Position numbers and translations under genes: made by a program
Assembly (NCBI RefSeq): GCF_033542235.1
Contig: NZ_JAWRCU010000001.1
Coordinates: 62,001-126,000 of the forward strand
From: JAWRCU01 sp033542235
Lineage (GTDB): Bacteria > Pseudomonadota > Alphaproteobacteria > Rhizobiales > Rhizobiaceae
DNA: 64,000 nucleotides
Reading direction: 5' to 3'
Notes under the pieces: generated by a model
What the model was told of the DNA's origin: nothing
The model's database searches: none
Seen by the model: the letters and a program-made list of their open reading frames with translations, nothing else
Part shown: positions 53,499-63,289 of the stretch, piece by piece
Position numbering within the stretch: position 1 is the stretch's first letter
Layout: each line of letters starts with the position of its first letter

Positions 53499-55544
53499 CT
53501 AAGCTCGGTTTGACGCATTGGCTCCGGGTGCCCGGCCCGACGTCACAGCCGGCATGTTCTCCTCTTGTGGAGGGAAGGCCCGGCCAGTCTGTTCCTTGTT
53601 GATCTCGGCAGCGACCTTCATGCGGTCGGTCTCGGCCTCGAACTGCTTGATCGCCATCTCCTGAGCCTTGTTGGCCTGCTGCTGCTTGAGCTGAGCATTC
53701 TCGGCCTGCAGCTGCTGGATGAGCTGCTGACCCTGCTGGATCATCTGCTTGCCCTGCTCCATTTGCTGCGCGATCTGCGGCGGCAGGCCTTGCTGTTGCT
53801 GTTGCTGCAAACCGGGCGGCAGGAGCGACTTCAGCCGCTCGGCAATCTCGGCTGCACCCGGCCAGTCGAGGTTCTTCGCAAGCAGGTCGCCGATCACCGA
53901 CGCCGCCGGCGGGAAGGCGCGGATGAACTCGACCATCTGCTCGGCCGCCTCCTCGCGCCGCGTCGTGAAGCTCGGCCCGGTCTCGACGGTGAGGTCGTAT
54001 TTGCCGGCCGCGAGATCGTGGATCGCGAGGATCGGAGCGCCATTCGGATCGACCATCGGCTGCCCGGTCTGGGCGTTCATCTGCGGCATCTGCTGGTTGA
54101 CTGGCACGGTACGCTCCGACCCGTCCTCGCCGAGCACACGCACGATGCGCGGCTTGTCGTAGACCTTGGGAATGAGGTCGATCAGGATGCGTCCCGTGTG
54201 CCTGATCGCGCGGGCAAGATTGTCGATGAAATGGAAGGTGGAGACGTCCCCTTCCCTTTGCCTTGCCAGGATTGCCCGCCCCGACACCTCGTTCGATCGC
54301 GCCCCAAGCGACGCATCATACATGCCGATGATCGCCTTCATGTCGTCGGAGGCGTTCAGCGCCTCCTGCAGCGCGCCGGCTGCCACCCCCATGTCGAGCG
54401 GCTGCCGCTGCGGCGGAACAGGCCCCTCATATTCAAGGTATGCATGCGAGCGCGTATTCGCCGTCTGCCACCGCTCCTGGTCGTGATCGAAGGCGCCCTT
54501 GGGACCGATGAACGGCACCTTCGGGGCGAGTGCCACAAGCTCGGTGGAAGCCGTGCGCCAATAGTTGAACATGCGCTGCGCATCGGTGGCCGAATGGATC
54601 AGCGAGCGGAAATAGCGCCTGCCTTCGATATCGAACTCGTCGCCATAGACCGGTACGATCGGGATGTACCGGCCGAGCCAGTCATTCTCCTCCAGCACCT
54701 CGAGCCCGGACATGATCCGCTGCCGGACCTTGAACGACCTCGCCATGCGCTCGCCATGGATCTGCAGCGCGCCCGCTTCGAGCAGCACTTGCAGGTCAGG
54801 GTCTGTCTCCAGCGCCTGGCGATCGAGCACAGTGCCGTCCTGCAAGAGCACGATCGGCCGCTCGACCTCTTCGCGCATCCAATGCTCGGCCACCAGCACC
54901 GAGCTCTCGTCGCGCCAGTCGGTGCCGATCAGCCCCTTCCAAGCGGAGTCGTCCCAATTGACGGTCGCGTTGCCCTTATACTGCCGCTCATATTGCGCCT
55001 TCGCCAGACGATCGACCACGAAGGCAACATTCCAGTCCGAACTGTCGGCCTCCGTCGAATTCGGATCGCCATAGACGCTGAACGGGTTGGCGACGCGCCG
55101 GATCAATATGTCGAGGTCGAGGCTGTCGTCGGTCGCATGGTCGAGCACGACGCGCCAGTAGCCGAAGCCGCCCGAGACGGCGGATTCCACGGCCGTGTCA
55201 TAGGCAACATCGGCATTGGAGACATATTCGATGTTGCGGATCAGCCCACCGATCACCTCGGCCGTCTTCGGATCAGCCTTATCGTCGGCCGGCCTCACCT
55301 TGATCGACGGCTTGTTCTGCCGGCTGTCATTCACCACCTGGCGGATGAAGACCGGCAGCTTGTTGATGGTAAGACACGGTCGCCCCTCGCGTATACGCTG
55401 AGCCCGAATGTCGGCCGGCCACTGCTCACCCTTGCGGGCAAAGATGATATCCTCGAGCGCCGCCTGCCGGTTGTGCTCCTCGGCAGACTTGCAGCGCTCG
55501 TAGGCCTCGCGGGCATCGCGGATGACATCGTCTTTTTCGGACAT
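53499..55544 (-). CDS. Phage portal protein, P22 type
   Basis: A 681-residue protein close in length to P22 gp1 (725). It shows ALEDIIFARKGEQWPADIRAQR and CLTINKLPVFIRQVVNDSRQNKPSI at the start, VSGGFGYWRV, and ERWQTANTRSHAYLEYEGPV in the crown region, and ends with a Gln-rich coiled-coil barrel (about 580-660). It forms the dodecameric DNA gate of the head. No terminase gene lies directly upstream, where it would be expected. Confidence 0.9.
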   Translation of the reverse strand: MSEKDDVIRDAREAYERCKSAEEHNRQAALEDIIFARKGEQWPADIRAQRIREGRPCLTINKLPVFIRQVVNDSRQNKPSIKVRPADDKADPKTAEVIGGLIRNIEYVSNADVAYDTAVESAVSGGFGYWRVVLDHATDDSLDLDILIRRVANPFSVYGDPNSTEADSSDWNVAFVVDRLAKAQYERQYKGNATVNWDDSAWKGLIGTDWRDESSVLVAEHWMREEVERPIVLLQDGTVLDRQALETDPDLQVLLEAGALQIHGERMARSFKVRQRIMSGLEVLEENDWLGRYIPIVPVYGDEFDIEGRRYFRSLIHSATDAQRMFNYWRTASTELVALAPKVPFIGPKGAFDHDQERWQTANTRSHAYLEYEGPVPPQRQPLDMGVAAGALQEALNASDDMKAIIGMYDASLGARSNEVSGRAILARQREGDVSTFHFIDNLARAIRHTGRILIDLIPKVYDKPRIVRVLGEDGSERTVPVNQQMPQMNAQTGQPMVDPNGAPILAIHDLAAGKYDLTVETGPSFTTRREEAAEQMVEFIRAFPPAASVIGDLLAKNLDWPGAAEIAERLKSLLPPGLQQQQQQGLPPQIAQQMEQGKQMIQQGQQLIQQLQAENAQLKQQQANKAQEMAIKQFEAETDRMKVAAEINKEQTGRAFPPQEENMPAVTSGRAPGANASNRA

Positions 55545-55640
55545 TGGCGATCTGTCCCCAGGCGTTGAAAGAGTGTACTGATGGTATGGCCAGCGCGCTT
55601 CGCGCCCCTCCTCGGAGATTGGCGAAGCCCGCAGTGACGG

Positions 55641-55687
55641 CCAATCTCCCCCCTTGTGGGGGAGATGTCCGGCAGGACAGAGGGGGG
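55641..55687. repeat. Mesorhizobium-type intergenic palindrome, copy 2
   Basis: CCAATCTCCCCC-CTTGT-GGGGGAGATGTCCGGCAGGACAGAGGGGGG, followed by CAACGTAGGGCGCGGCGTCG, which is also found after copy 3. It fills the gap between portal and the large accessory gene. Confidence 0.65.
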
Positions 55688-55775
55688 CAACGTAGGGCGC
55701 GGCGTCGCCGTGAGCTTGGAAGCCAAATCGTCTCAGCCGAGAAAAACTAGCGTAAGAGACAGCTTGCGTTGCCGA

Positions 55776-57632
55776 TCAAAGGTTCTGCTCGGAGGCGCCG
55801 CCCCGTTTCTCCCCGCCCCGTTGACCGAGAAGATAAGCCAGCATCGCGGGCGCACCGACCAGCGTCAACAGACCGCCGCCCGGCAAGGTTGCACGTACAA
55901 AGCGTTTCGCCGCCTCGCGCTCATCCATTCCTCGGCGGTTCATCGTCACCAATAGGCGTTCGTTGATGGCATCCCGGAACGATTTGGCCGGACCTGAACC
56001 AGCCCAGATACCATGTCGGGCCACTGCCGGTGGGTATCCCAGGTCACCAAGCGCAATATCCTGAATCCAGCGTTCCAGCGCAGCGTACTCGTTCGGCCGC
56101 GGCGCGCCTTCCCAAAACGCTGGGTTTCTTAGCGCGTCCTCGATAGTTATCTCGCCATCCAAGAACTCCTTCCTGATATTTCGGGGCGCTGCGTCCCTGC
56201 TGGCCTTGTAATACGTGGTAAGAAATCTTGGATCCCGGGTGGCCATCGCAATTCTGCGGAAGACACGTGTATCGATCTGGATCGGCACCAGGTTGCCCTG
56301 CAGATTGGCCGTTAATGACGTCCCTTTTGCCTGGAATCTGGGATCGAGCCCGATGCCGGAGCTGATCAGTTCGGCGTTCCTCCCGTGCTGGTTCTGCAGC
56401 ATATGGCCGAAGCCGTCCGGGCGCGTTCCGAGTATCGGCAACCCATTTTTGTGTAGGGAGTAGTAATAAGAGCCGCTGCGAACGTTCCGACTTGGTGTCG
56501 ATAGCGCCGTCGAGCCACCGATGTGTTCGGTGAGGTGATTGAACCACTTGTTACCATAGTCCTTGCCGAGTTCATCCACGAATATCAGGCGCCACGGCTC
56601 GAGATTTTCGGCCTCACGACCGCCGAGCCTCGGGCCGTCCTCCATCATTTTTCTTATCTCGTCCCGGACCTCGGGCCGATGTAAATTGTCGCGAACACGC
56701 TCCGACGTGCCCCGAGCAGGTTTGTATCGCTCCAGCGGCCGCTGCGGCTTGTCCTTAGCGTACACGCCCTCTTCGAACAGGCCGTCCAACGGGCCTCGGC
56801 TCGGCCGCGGGGGTTCCGCTGGTGCCGGTTTCACCTGCGCCGGGACGCTCGGTCGTTGCAGAGGAGGGTCGACTTCGGCCAAACGCCCTGTGAGTTCCGT
56901 CCCGCCGTTTTCGATTTCCTTCGCCTTCGCCACCTCATTGAGCTGCGCCGCTGCCTGTTCCTCGACCTCGGCCAGTTCGGAACGCCACATGTTGTCCCGC
57001 CCTAGAAACAAACCGGTCGCTTGCCTGATCTCTTCATGGCTGGCGCCCCTGGCAAACATCTCCTCGGCGAGCTTCACCGCTTCCCTCGCTGCGACGCCAC
57101 CTCCTTTTCCGAATGCTGGGATCGCGCCTAGTGCCGATAGAGCCGCTTCGCCATAGCCACCATTGTTGAAAGCCCGTCGCGTATCGTCCGCGGCCGTAAG
57201 GACGCCGAGCGGCGACCATTCAGCTAATGCTATGCTCCTTTTGGCGTTGTCTCGCGCCGAATACTTGTCCAGACCGACTTGTTCGAGCCCGGAACTCAAG
57301 AGGTCTGTATACCGGTCGCGGAGGCTCGACTCATAGCTATTGAGCTGATCCCGATAGCGCCCCTGCCCCAGATAATACCGCGCAATCATGAGTTTGTCTG
57401 AGAGCGAATTCATCGCTCGCTGTACGGGGGCGCTATGCAAACCATCCCGGCGGAGCACATTTAAGAACCCAAGCAGCGCCTCAGATTGATGGAGATCATC
57501 CGCTCTCTTCGCCTCTTCGATCGCCGCAGCAGGGTCCTGAGGAGCCCACGACTCACCTTCTGCGAGTTCCCCTGCAGCATTGCTCTGGGCAACATCCCGC
57601 AATTTGCCTAAAACGCTCATAGTAAGAATCAT
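55776..57632 (-). CDS. Large accessory protein with polyvalent-protein features
   Basis: A 618-residue protein. Residues about 125-180 (AEWSPLGVLTAADDTRRAF ... ALGAIPAFGKG) and 197-220 (GASHEEIRQATGLFLGRDNMWRSEL) are typical of large phage polyvalent proteins, where the second block is a short linker motif (E-E-I-x-x-x-T-G). A Pro-rich linker follows (about 255-295). The C-terminal part (about 340-600) holds WRLIFVDELGKDYGNKWFNHLTEHIGG and SGSYYYSLHKNG, a conserved-looking domain I cannot name, and ends in a hydrophobic helix GGGLLTLVGAPAMLAYLLGQ. Probably injected with the DNA; the activity is unknown. Confidence 0.6.
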   Translation of the reverse strand: MILTMSVLGKLRDVAQSNAAGELAEGESWAPQDPAAAIEEAKRADDLHQSEALLGFLNVLRRDGLHSAPVQRAMNSLSDKLMIARYYLGQGRYRDQLNSYESSLRDRYTDLLSSGLEQVGLDKYSARDNAKRSIALAEWSPLGVLTAADDTRRAFNNGGYGEAALSALGAIPAFGKGGGVAAREAVKLAEEMFARGASHEEIRQATGLFLGRDNMWRSELAEVEEQAAAQLNEVAKAKEIENGGTELTGRLAEVDPPLQRPSVPAQVKPAPAEPPRPSRGPLDGLFEEGVYAKDKPQRPLERYKPARGTSERVRDNLHRPEVRDEIRKMMEDGPRLGGREAENLEPWRLIFVDELGKDYGNKWFNHLTEHIGGSTALSTPSRNVRSGSYYYSLHKNGLPILGTRPDGFGHMLQNQHGRNAELISSGIGLDPRFQAKGTSLTANLQGNLVPIQIDTRVFRRIAMATRDPRFLTTYYKASRDAAPRNIRKEFLDGEITIEDALRNPAFWEGAPRPNEYAALERWIQDIALGDLGYPPAVARHGIWAGSGPAKSFRDAINERLLVTMNRRGMDEREAAKRFVRATLPGGGLLTLVGAPAMLAYLLGQRGGEKRGGASEQNL

Positions 57633-57915
57633 CCATTCAGTTCGAATTGCGTTGTAAGTGCAGGCTATGGCGGCCTGCTGTGCTGCAGCAGCTGACCACC
57701 TAAACAGGTTAGAGCGTGCGTTTGGGATTTGATCTTCTACTTACGGGAGACTGGCTGAGAGCACTGCTTGGAGCTCGCTCTACTCAGCCGTTGCTGCGAA
57801 CAAGCCCTCTGATGAGCACCGCGGCGTCATGAACGCGTGCATCTCGGCGCCGCGCCACCATTAGCGCGCCCAAGGGTTTCCACGCCGGCACCGACCAGCA
57901 TATCTATAGTCTGTC

Positions 57916-58930
57916 ATGCACCCCGATTTCCCACCCGGAAACACCCGCCCCATCGTGTACGCCACCACTGCCGACGGCCTCAGCCTGCCCGTCATCGACG
58001 TCACGCATCCGGCATTCGCGGTTCCCGACGATCCCGCGAGCCTCGCGGCCAGGCGCGATGAAATCCTCGCCTTGGCCCGTCGCAACCGCTTTATGCCTGC
58101 CTTCGTTACGCGACAGCTCATGCGGTTGGCGGCGCCGCGGTCGCCGCTGCTCCGCAAGCTCCTTGCATCGGACCGCGACTACCTCGACAGCATCTCGACC
58201 TACATCCTCAAGCTGGGCCCGGATCACCTGCCGCCAGGATTCGACAGTCCGGTGGACCGCAAGGTCGCGGCGTCTCCGCACATGCCGCTCATCAGGCTGC
58301 GCATGCAGCAGATCGCGCGGCTTCTGGCCAAAGCGCTCCTCGCGCCGCTCGGCGAAGCGCCGGACGCGGGCCTCGATCTCGTCAATATCGCGGGCGTCCG
58401 GCGCTCGACAGCATCAACGCGCTGATCATTCTCGCGCGTGAACACGCCTCGCTGCTCCGCCGTCCGATCGCAATCCACGTCTTCGATGCGCAGGCAGGAA
58501 GGCCCGCCCTTCGGCGCCCGCGCGCTTGTCGAGCTAACCGCGCCCGGCAGACCGCTGCATGGGCTCGAGGTCCAATTCCAGCACCATGCCTACAACTGGA
58601 ACGACACCGCCCCGCTCGTCCGCCTGCTCGCCGGCCTCGCCGCGCGAGGCGCTGTCATTGCAGCCTCATCCGAAGGCGGTCTGTTCGAATATGGCAGCGA
58701 TGAAGCGGTCGTGGCCAACCTCACCGTGCTCGCGCGCGCTGGCGTGCCGATCGTCGCCGGCTCGGTCACGAGCTCGAGCAAGCTTCGCAAGCGGATGATC
58801 GCGCATACGAAATTCCAACTTTTTGCGCGGGGGCTGGAAGGTTTCGCGCCGCTCGCCGAGCCGAGCGGCTATCACGTCGCCGAGAGCCGCACCGCCATTG
58901 TGAGCGAGCAGGTAGTGCTGAGGGCGACGG
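57916..58930 (+). pseudogene. Frameshifted copy of the gene at 61559
   Basis: About 90 percent identical to the intact gene at 61559-62587. One G is missing near 58396 (GGGCG-TCC against GGGCGGTCC) and one G is extra near 58492, so only about 96 bases are out of frame, but a TGA at 58423-58425 falls inside them. The end is also replaced: after SEQVVLRATG the frame runs into intergenic repeat sequence up to 59184. Inactive, unless read differently. Confidence 0.75.
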
Positions 58931-59084
58931 GAACCCTTTCGCACTCAGTTTGGACAGTTGAACTACCTGTACGTGGGAATGACGCTGAGCCCAGCCTAGC
59001 ATCTCCGCAAAATGCGAGATCGAACGGCCGCTCCGCCTTCGCCAATTGCCAGCGTGGGGAGATTGGCGAAATCCTTCATAGCAG

Positions 59085-59130
59085 CCAGTCTTCCCTTTGT
59101 GGGGCAGATGTCCGGCAAGACACAGACGAG
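59085..59130. repeat. Mesorhizobium-type intergenic palindrome, copy 3
   Basis: A degenerate copy (CCAGTCTTCCCTTTGTGGGGCAGATGTCCGGCAAGACACAGACGAG) followed by CAACGTAGGGCGCGGCGTCG as in copy 2. It lies at the junction of the pseudogene and the next accessory gene. Confidence 0.55.
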
Positions 59131-59180
59131 CAACGTAGGGCGCGGCGTCGCATCGCCCGCCTCCTACCCGCGCAATCCCT

Positions 59181-60296
59181 CTAACGTCGTGCCGGTGGAT
59201 CCCCCAGTTGCTCGGCAAGAAATCCGAGCAATCCGACCGGAGCCATCGCCGCCGCGAGACTGTTGACCTTCATAAGATCCTTGAAGGATTGATGGCTGTT
59301 GACCTCGCCGCGGCTCATCCCGGCGGCATAGGGATATTGTGTCTGGTTAGAAGGCTCAGCCTGAAGAAGAGGCGACAATTGCGTAATGGTTTTGGCAATG
59401 GGGCCCAAGTCCGCCTGCGACCTATGGGCCGACCCGAGACGGCGTGTGGCCGACTCGTCGATGTCCGGGTTCGACAAGGCCCTGTATCCGCGTGGCAGGC
59501 TCATCCATTCCCCTGGCAGGATTCCGAAGGGAGCTTCAGCCGACCTAAACGAGATCGGCGATGCGGAAGAATTCGGTTTCGGAGGAGCAGGCGCTGCCTT
59601 CGGACCGAAGGATTTCGGCGATGCCGGAGGGATACCAGGCACCGTCTTCGGCGGCAATGCAGCAGCCGGCGACCACGGTGACGCCGGAGATCGGTTTGAT
59701 CCTGCGCTCGGCTTTCCATAAACGAAATCGGCGCCATACTTCGAAACCAGCGCGGGAAGGATGTTGTTGTCGAGCTGGTCGAAGGAGAGTTGACCGAGGA
59801 GAGCGGCGGTTCCCGCAGGATCAAGTCCTGAACCGACGCCTATCGTTTCGACACCAATGTTGCCGTCGCGCTCTACAACTCGTCGAGACACAACGCCCGG
59901 ATACAACGCGTGCAACCCGGGGACAGTGATGTTACCTAGCGTTAATGAATCATCGTCAACTGAATGTATTACTGTGCCCAAACCTAATGGAATTGTTGTA
60001 AACTCTCCGTTCTTCGCAGCGTTCCCGGTGAATGGGGTGGGCGCCTCCGACACCAAGGCATCAAATACCTGGCGAGGAGTAATGTTTCCATACGCGGGAA
60101 CTATCGGATTGTAAGCGTGATACTCATGATATCCCCCCAAAATGTCATCAATAATAGCGATCTTTTCTTTCGGATTTATTTGAGCTAAACCTGGGTGTGA
60201 TTGAATATAGTCGCCGAAGTTTTTAAGAGTAAATGACCCATACTTATTAGTCGTGAACGTTGCGGAGCCATCCGCACCAAAGGTCCAGCCGCCCAT
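59181..60296 (-). CDS. Effector-like accessory protein with GLLGFLAEQLGD end
   Basis: A 371-residue protein in three parts: an N-terminal globular domain (about 1-195; WTFGADGSATFTTNKYGSF, GGYHEYHAYNPIVPAYG, VIHSVDDDSLTLGN), a Pro/Ser/Ala linker (about 196-250) and a C-terminal region (about 255-371) that ends with SLAAAMAPVGLLGFLAEQLGD. The same end, almost word for word, begins another gene at the right edge of the window. AGAGGAT precedes ATG 60296. Downstream of a small membrane-protein gene on the same strand. The N-terminal domain is unlike anything I recognise and could carry the activity. Confidence 0.6.
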   Translation of the reverse strand: MGGWTFGADGSATFTTNKYGSFTLKNFGDYIQSHPGLAQINPKEKIAIIDDILGGYHEYHAYNPIVPAYGNITPRQVFDALVSEAPTPFTGNAAKNGEFTTIPLGLGTVIHSVDDDSLTLGNITVPGLHALYPGVVSRRVVERDGNIGVETIGVGSGLDPAGTAALLGQLSFDQLDNNILPALVSKYGADFVYGKPSAGSNRSPASPWSPAAALPPKTVPGIPPASPKSFGPKAAPAPPKPNSSASPISFRSAEAPFGILPGEWMSLPRGYRALSNPDIDESATRRLGSAHRSQADLGPIAKTITQLSPLLQAEPSNQTQYPYAAGMSRGEVNSHQSFKDLMKVNSLAAAMAPVGLLGFLAEQLGDPPARR

Positions 60297-60512
60297 TCGT
60301 TAATCCTCTTAGAGTCTGTTTGAGTTGGTTGAATGAACTATCCTGAAGCAAGACGCTTTTCATTGCAGTTTGGATCAATGTGGTCGGAGGCGTGGATGTA
60401 TTTTCGCAGTCGTAGCTCACGACGCGGCGACAGCGGCGAGCCAGCCGAGGCTCGGAAGACTCAGCGCCCAGGCAACACTCCGAAATTGGGGCGGAATGCC
60501 ATTCACAAACTT

Positions 60513-60914
60513 CTACTTCTGCGCCCGGCGAGCGAAGTACGTGACTAAGCGATCGATAACTTCGAATGCGAGAACAGGTACAATGACCCTGATGTATTCA
60601 ATAAACAGCCCAAAAACCGTTGGAACGGAGTCGATCCAAATAGCCCTACCAAACGCGTATTCGCTGTAACTATAATTCCCCTGAGGTGAAAAATGCAACA
60701 GTCCTTTTATAAGTATATATATCATAGGTACGATATATATGTGGTGCATGCCAAGGTATTTTTTTACTGGATAGATAATCATAAATATTATTAGAAGAAA
60801 TACCAAAAGAAGCGCAGCAACAATCGGGCTGAACACATTTATATTAACAGAAAACAAATGGACAACTAAAAACAATACAATAGTCCATATCAGGAATTTG
60901 ATTAATGACAGCAT
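60513..60914 (-). CDS. Polytopic small membrane protein of an accessory cassette
   Basis: A 133-residue protein with about four membrane helices (LIKFLIWTIVLFLVVHLF, VAALLLVFLLIIFMIIY, IYIVPMIYILIKGLL, VFGLFIEYIRVIVPVLAF) and AT-rich codons. It lies 216 bases upstream of the GLLGFL effector-like gene on the same strand. Candidate immunity or export partner, by position only. Confidence 0.6.
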   Translation of the reverse strand: MLSLIKFLIWTIVLFLVVHLFSVNINVFSPIVAALLLVFLLIIFMIIYPVKKYLGMHHIYIVPMIYILIKGLLHFSPQGNYSYSEYAFGRAIWIDSVPTVFGLFIEYIRVIVPVLAFEVIDRLVTYFARRAQK

Positions 60915-61273
60915 GTGATATTCCCCGGAAGATTGAAAGCGGTCCCCTTTGTCAAGGGCCCGGGCCATGCTGCTGTTCCTTCAACAAATTTAAGACTACC
61001 AAGCCCTGAGAAAGCAGCGCTTTCGGCGGTTCGTAGCCAGGATTTCGTCCACGGCCGCTCTGTGTTCCGAAAAGTTGGGTATGAGGCCCAGATCAATTGC
61101 CTGCCGCACACATTTGTCACCGCCACCGAGGAGTTGGCTTCAGTCAGGCAGTGCTCCAGCTTAATCATTGAAGCAGCGGGAGGTGGCGTCCGGACGCCCC
61201 GGCTGTGACCGTAGCACGATCTACCGAAGTCAACGCTTTCAACCTCCATTCCCGTTTTCGGAGAGTCCTGCAT
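60902..61273 (-). CDS. Doubtful small protein behind a duplicated leader
   Basis: A 123-residue frame starting MQDSPKTGMEVES. The middle (CLTEANSSVAVTNVCGRQLIWASY) looks like a small secreted Cys protein, but there is no signal peptide. It is preceded by a leader segment that is duplicated before the gene at 63519-63809, which also starts MQD. It overlaps the membrane protein start by 13 bases. Confidence 0.3.
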   Translation of the reverse strand: MQDSPKTGMEVESVDFGRSCYGHSRGVRTPPPAASMIKLEHCLTEANSSVAVTNVCGRQLIWASYPTFRNTERPWTKSWLRTAESAAFSGLGSLKFVEGTAAWPGPLTKGTAFNLPGNITCCH

Positions 61274-61336
61274 ATCCAATACCCGTTATAGTTGTATAAG
61301 CTATACACGTCCGCAGGCCGGCTGACGAGCATTTTA
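61264..61336. repeat. Duplicated leader segment, copy 1
   Basis: About 70 bases, roughly 80 percent identical to 63800-63870: both have TCCTGCAT, ACCCGTT, TATACAC and CTGACGAGC in the same order. On the minus strand each copy leads into an ATG of a frame starting MQD, so it may carry a promoter and start region. Confidence 0.5.
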
Positions 61337-61558
61337 ATACGTTAGGTGCAACGGAGGCGGCAGCTTTGTTGGCCTCAACCTTTCCTGGTTGCTTTGCCGC
61401 TGGTCGCTTACGTCGCAATCAGATGGCATATCGCTACGCAGCCCCCTCTGACATTGATGGCCCGCGCCAGCGCCACCCAATGTTCCCGCCATCGCGCCGC
61501 CATTATCGCCTGCCCGTCTCTCCATGCCGTAATCGGCCGGAGAACTTTGGAGCCCCTC

Positions 61559-62587
61559 ATGCAGTCCCCCTGCCCGCCCGCAGACAGCCGCCCCATCGTG
61601 TACGCTACCACCGCCGACGGCCTCAGACTGCCCGTGATCGACGTCACGCATCCCGCATTCGCAGTCCCCGACGATCCCGCCAGCCTCGCCGCAAGGCGCG
61701 ATGCGCTCCTGGCCTTAGCCCGTCGCAACCGCTGGATGCCCGCCTTCCTCACGCGGCAGCTCATGCGGCTGGCGGCCCCGCGCTCGCCGCTGCTCCGCAG
61801 CCTGCTGGCGTCGGACCGCGACTATCTCGACAGCATCACGACCTACATCCTCAAGCTCGGTCCGGATCACCTGCCACCCGGATTCGACAGCCCGGTAGAT
61901 CGCCAGGTCGCGGCGTCTCCGCACATGCCGCTCATCAGGCTGCGCATGCAGCAGATCGCGCGGCTTCTGGCGGAGGCGCTCCTCGCGCCGCTCGGCGAAG
62001 CGCCGGACGCGCCCCTTGATCTTGTCAACATCGCGGGCGGTCCGGCGCTCGACAGCATCAACGCGCTGATCGTTCTCGCGCGCAACCACGCGTCGCTGCT
62101 CCGCCGTCCGATCGCGATCCACGTCTTCGATTCTCAGCAGGAAGGCCCGGCCTTCGGCGCCCGCGCGCTTGTCGAGCTAACCGCGCCCGACGGGCCGCTG
62201 CACGGGCTCGAGGTCCAATTCCAGCACCATGCTTACGACTGGAACGACACCGCCCCGCTCGCCCGCCTGCTTGCCGGCCTCGCCGCGCGAGGCGCTGTCA
62301 TTGCAGCCTCATCCGAAGGCGGTCTGTTCGAATATGGCAGCGATGAAGCGGTCGTGGCCAACCTCACAGTGCTCGCACGCTCAGGCGTGCCGATCGTCGC
62401 CGGCTCGGTCACGAGCTCGAGCAAGCTTCGCAAGCGGATGATCGCGCACACGAAATTCCAACTTTTTGCGCGCGGGCTGGAAGGTTTCGCGCCCCTTGCC
62501 GAGCAGAGCGGCTATCACGTCGCCGAGAGCCGCACCGCGCTCATGAGCGAACAGGTGCTGCTGCGGTCGGCGGGGCCATCGAAATAG
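61559..62587 (+). CDS. Putative SAM-dependent methyltransferase-like protein
   Basis: A 342-residue protein on the plus strand, against the phage genes. The block DLVNIAGGPALDSINALIVL (about residue 155-175) looks like the glycine-rich motif I of class I methyltransferases, followed by RRPIAIHVFDSQQEGPAFG and, later, GAVIAASSEGGLFEYGSDEAV. An N-terminal helical domain (about 1-130) precedes. TTTGGAG lies six bases before ATG 61559. The frameshifted twin is at 57916. The substrate is unknown; the fold assignment is moderately secure. Confidence 0.6.
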   Translation: MQSPCPPADSRPIVYATTADGLRLPVIDVTHPAFAVPDDPASLAARRDALLALARRNRWMPAFLTRQLMRLAAPRSPLLRSLLASDRDYLDSITTYILKLGPDHLPPGFDSPVDRQVAASPHMPLIRLRMQQIARLLAEALLAPLGEAPDAPLDLVNIAGGPALDSINALIVLARNHASLLRRPIAIHVFDSQQEGPAFGARALVELTAPDGPLHGLEVQFQHHAYDWNDTAPLARLLAGLAARGAVIAASSEGGLFEYGSDEAVVANLTVLARSGVPIVAGSVTSSSKLRKRMIAHTKFQLFARGLEGFAPLAEQSGYHVAESRTALMSEQVLLRSAGPSK

Positions 62588-62706
62588 TCGTTCAAACTAT
62601 ACCGGTGGAGTAAGACTTCTAAGCGCCATATTCGGGCCTCATCCTGGGCGAACAATAACTGGCGCTCCTCCTTCGGAACTTGGACGTCCTTACGCGGTTT
62701 AGATTT

Positions 62707-62970
62707 ATGCGACACATAGAATTCGACAGACCAGTGAAGATCGCTCTCGGCAAGCCACGGCGGGCAAGGGCGATCAAAACGGTTATCGAGGCTTCGAACT
62801 GCTTGAAAAGTCCGGATTGGCCGACGGGCCACAAACCCCTATCCCGGATCGCCGCAAAGCAGCTCGACGCAGCGCGCATAGGGCATCTGACACCCGCTGA
62901 AGCTCGCGAGGCTTTCGCAGATGCCGCGCTTGAGGCCCACGTCCTGGTTCCTGCAGGGACGAAGCACTGA
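62707..62970 (+). CDS. DUF982-like small protein
   Basis: An 87-residue protein with the DUF982 pattern: FDRPVKIALGKPRRARAIKTVIEASNCL near the start, DWP, and LTPAEAREAFADAALEAHVLV near the end. The family is common on rhizobial chromosomes and symbiosis islands, with unknown function. ATG 62707 is chosen; TTG 62680 is possible. Confidence 0.55.
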   Translation: MRHIEFDRPVKIALGKPRRARAIKTVIEASNCLKSPDWPTGHKPLSRIAAKQLDAARIGHLTPAEAREAFADAALEAHVLVPAGTKH

Positions 62971-63076
62971 AATCAGGCAATGTCCCCACCGATAAGCGTC
63001 ATGGTGCTGCAGCAGCTTGCCGGAACACTGCTCCGTCGTAACAGTTAATCTGTGCCGGCACGTTCCCGGCGCGGCC

Positions 63077-63289
63077 TCATCCGGCTTTCGAAGCCACCTT
63101 CTTCTTCGGGGCCGCCTTGCTTTGGCCTGCCTTACCGAATGTCTTTGCATCCTTCGTTCGAGCGGCGCTTGCCGGGTTTGCGCTGCTCTTGCGCTTCCCC
63201 GCCGTCGAGTGTTTCACCTGCGCGCGGCTTTTGCTCGGTTCCGACGTCTTTTTCGGAGTCCGCGAGAACAGACGCGTGAGAAAGCCCAT
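63077..63289 (-). CDS. Lys/Ala/Ser-rich basic protein, histone H1-like
   Basis: A 70-residue protein: a short hydrophobic start (MGFLTRLFSRTPKK) followed by a disordered, very basic tail (KRKSSANPASAARTKDAK, KAAPKKKVASKAG). GGAGGA lies four bases before ATG 63289. It could bind nucleic acid or act at the membrane through its first helix; no family is certain. Confidence 0.5.
   Translation of the reverse strand: MGFLTRLFSRTPKKTSEPSKSRAQVKHSTAGKRKSSANPASAARTKDAKTFGKAGQSKAAPKKKVASKAG

Noticed and set aside
53565..55568. 667-residue plus-strand frame opposite to the portal gene
   Set aside because: Antisense shadow; Leu/Arg/His-rich without motifs, while the minus strand is a clear portal.
60915..61208. 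Plus-strand frame opposite to the doubtful MQD gene
   Set aside because: No start signal and no convincing composition; it overlaps the membrane protein start in antisense.
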